Source: Ridgeia piscesae
Taxonomy: Eukaryota > Annelida > Polychaeta > Sabellida > Siboglinidae
Length of the DNA stretch: 64,000 bases
Reading direction: 5' to 3'
NCBI GenBank assembly: GCA_025642075.2
Contig: JAODUO010000074.1
Coordinates: 448,501-512,500, forward strand
Shown one piece after another: positions 61,573 through 64,000 of this stretch. The stretch's first letter is position 1, and each line of letters begins with the position of its first letter. A model generated the notes under the pieces. The model did not search any database and was not told the origin of the DNA. It saw only the letters and a list, made by a program, of their open reading frames with translations. The position numbers and the translations under genes are program-made.

Positions 61573-62638
61573 TGTTTGTCCATCCCGTCTATGTCCATTG
61601 CTAATATATCAACAATTTCGTTAAAACAAGTTCGATGCGTTAGCACTACTCTTCAAGCGGACGTGTTGAGTGTCAGTATTCAGCAGGTTGTAGCCAGGTA
61701 TCTTATCACGTTGCCATCACAGCAAGCCGATGTATCCGGTCTGGAACAGTAGATCTATATGACAAAACACTGTTTGTGATAGTTCCTTATATGTAAATGA
61801 ACATATAACATACATTCGTTTTTGTTTAACAAGATAATTACGCTAGCGACCGAATTGTTGACTTTCCCTTGTATTATAGTAGATTTTTGTTATAGTTTAT
61901 TAATGAATTATGAATTATTGTTACTACTGCGATAGTAGTGCAATCGCCACCATATATTATAGGGGATAGTAGCATACTAAAATAAGATTTCATACCCGGT
62001 AAAAAAAACTAGTGAACCATGGACCGATTTGGTAAGATCATGGACAGGGGCGGGTCCAGACAAATGTAGTGGGCTTGCCCAAAATGTCGAATTGGACCTT
62101 GTTGTGCCCCCACAAACTAGCACTGGCTTCACTCATTTCGGCTACCGGCTCATAACTTCGGAACAAGACGGGGCGGGTGGGGGCTTGTTGATCGAAACAC
62201 ATACAAAATCGAATCGCACCTTCTCTGAAGCTCGAAGGGGCTAGGATGGGTACGTAGAGTCTACAGCGCACGCACAACAAGATGCGCTTATGACGACTGG
62301 TGTCGCTAGACATTGTTATACCATTTTAACGCACAAACACTGGAATCAGGTGTCCGAAATCAGTAATGGGATCTGTCCATATAGTTGAACCCGAAACAGC
62401 TGAGAACGAATGAGAAAACGCGGTGGGAGGCTTACATTTTCCGGGAGTTATAAACTATCCGGGTGACATTTCTGCGCATGCGCGATGAATGTAAAATGAT
62501 CAAATATCATTAAATACATTAAAATATTAGGTTTGTTTAAATCACTGTCACGGATTATGGCGCACTGCTTGCTAACAAAACATGCCTCAACACTTGTTTG
62601 CCTCTTGTTAATTTGCGACAAATAACTTTGCTAAAAGG

Positions 62639-62642
<4 letters not shown>

Positions 62643-62732
<90 letters not shown>
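62643..62732. repeat. (TA)n microsatellite
   Basis: An uninterrupted run at the right border of element B, matching the position of 45600-45658 in copy A. Confidence 0.95.
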
Positions 62733-62737
<5 letters not shown>

Positions 62738-62909
62738 CGAACAGTCCGTGGTATTTATATCATGTTTTGCGTTTCCCTGCACATTGATGATTTTACATTT
62801 ACCGCGCATGCGTAGAAACTTCACCCGGATATTTAATAACGCCCGGAAAAATGTAAACGCTACTACGGCAGTAGTGGGACTGTGGATACGTCGAAGAACA
62901 CGTGACGTA

Positions 62910-63904
62910 TCACGTGACGTACCTATATCGCCGCATGCCGCAGCATTTGACGCCGTTGATGTAGTTGTACAGCACGCCGCCGCAACACAAGTGTCTCGTC
63001 TCGTCATACAGCGTCTCATGGCATATGGCTGCAGCCACAACGACGACACGGTGACACAATTAGTGTACTGGTCAGAGAAATACAGCACGAGAGTGATAGT
63101 AGTGCGTGATAACACTTGCGCATGTCCACACGCATTGGCACGCACTATATCTATAGAGAAACTTAGTTTACCTAATACATGAATCATATTCACAAGGTGC
63201 ACTAAATGAACACCATTATGATCTTACCCCATATATACTCTTACATAAAACTTAGGTCTACACCACAGAATGCAAAGACTTAACTACCATCATCGCGCAC
63301 CAAGGGTCGCTGTTGCTGATGATGTTAGTACCAGCCATCTGTATCCCTGGCAGAACCCTTTGCGTTTTTTTGCTTGCCAAACTCCTCTTTTTAAATTTAG
63401 CCAATAAAATCGCTCATGAGGAGTGTAGTCGGCCTCCGGTCATGTGATATAATTTTGGGTGATTTCGGCCACACACTCTTCGTGTTGCTCGCAGTGTTTG
63501 CGGATATAAAATCAAATTTTTGAATACATCAAACCATCCAGCTGCTCATGCGATTGGATGGACCGGGTCGTTTTACTCGAATTCCCAGAAATTGTGTATA
63601 CCGTCTTCAAATTGGGGCCAGTATTTGTGCTGTTATCACGAGGAAACCAGTCACGATTGGCGAAGTCAATAAACTTGTTCGACTCGGCCAAATCATGCCA
63701 CGTCTACTTAGCATGGCAACAGCCTTGGCTTCCGATGTTGTAACTTATGACTGAATGCACTAGTTAGACATCTGACTTAACTGATACTGCATTGAGCAAT
63801 AAGAGTCGACACCTACCGGTATAGTACGATCTACTGCCGAAAGACGGAACCGGATAACACGTCATGAGCAGAACAACTAAGGCGAAGACACGCATTGCCG
63901 TCAT
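62910..63904 (-). CDS. Galaxin-like secreted peptide, paralogue B (68 residues)
   Basis: Exon 1 (63904-63817) encodes signal peptide MTAMRVFALVVLLMTCYPVP and ends ACCG|gtaggt in phase 1. Exon 2 (63028-62910), after acceptor gttgtggctgcag, gives ICHETLYDETRHLC, CGGVLYNYINGVKC and CGMRRYRYVT before the stop. It lacks the extra Gln of paralogue A, so its first unit has the standard 14-residue spacing. The intron is 788 bases, with no LINE. The donor-like AG|GTACGT near the end is conserved, leaving open a further downstream exon. Five cysteines in the mature part (CC pairs) fit galaxin repeats. Both copies keep open frames and splice sites, which suggests function. Confidence 0.78.
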
Positions 63905-64000
63905 CTGAAATCGGAGGTACTTAGTAGTAAAATTTGAGATACTTCCGACTATTTAGAAGAAATGGTTTGTATTATTTTCGGGAACATTTGAACAACACCC
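63905..64000. other. Upstream flank of paralogue B, cut by the window edge
   Basis: Aligns with the flank of paralogue A at about 52283-52358. An acceptor-like cctccgatttcag directly precedes the ATG on the minus strand, so a 5' UTR exon could lie outside the window. Confidence 0.5.

Larger units (their letters stand above)
57882..62643. mobile_element. Element with long inverted ends (copy B), containing two inserts
   Basis: Homologous to 43155-45600 in the same orientation: 57882-58860, 60248-60596 and 61573-62643 align with copy A. The intervening 58861-60247 and 60597-61572 have no counterpart there. Ends carry gcaaagttatttgtcgcaaa and its inverse complement as in copy A. No transposase seen. 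It lies 3' of galaxin-like paralogue B. Confidence 0.75.

Overview
This is animal nuclear DNA, most likely from a marine invertebrate. Introns use GT/AG borders, coding exons are short and separated by large introns, and the window carries a CR1-type LINE, tRNA-derived SINEs, terminal-inverted-repeat (TIR) elements and very long microsatellites. Galaxin-like secreted peptides, a CR1 element with a zinc-finger plus esterase ORF1, and a FLYWCH-bearing Mutator-like element would suit a lancelet, mollusc or similar animal, but the species cannot be fixed from the sequence.

Region 1 (about 2.4-12 kb, minus strand) is the 3' part of a single-pass receptor gene. A membrane exon near 11.2-11.36 kb is followed by seven phase-compatible exons encoding a cytoplasmic tail of about 650 residues. 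All 20 tyrosines in that tail sit in YxxV/I or YxxM motifs, so it looks like a phosphotyrosine docking platform. Its introns hold an 800-base (TG)n tract and a 46-base tandem repeat. From 12 to 19.4 kb I see no convincing gene, only SINEs and other dispersed repeats. A complete tRNA-Ala(TGC) gene lies at 19.41 kb.

Region 2 (21.66-33.41 kb, minus strand) is a complete 12-exon gene for the chaperonin subunit CCT1/TCP-1 alpha (550 residues). Its introns contain a 905-base TIR element, a 350-base foldback element, a 235-base sequence present twice at about 99% identity, and several smaller repeats.

Region 3 (34-40 kb) is repeat-dominated: alternating CG/CA DNA, a 252-base TIR element packed with AACGTT, a 1.6 kb purine-only tract, a 36-base minisatellite, a LINE endonuclease fragment and a SINE.

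Region 4 (40.2-64 kb) holds three small secreted proteins with galaxin-like double-cysteine repeats. One is on the plus strand (40302-42541). Two are minus-strand paralogues (45715-52186 and 62910-63904) inside a directly repeated segment of at least 3.8 kb. The first paralogue's intron is interrupted by a decayed 5.5 kb CR1-like LINE. The second copy is still intact at that site and records the state before insertion. Between the copies are two Mutator-like elements whose ends are inverted minisatellites, a foldback element, and a second copy of the TIR element found in a CCT1 intron.
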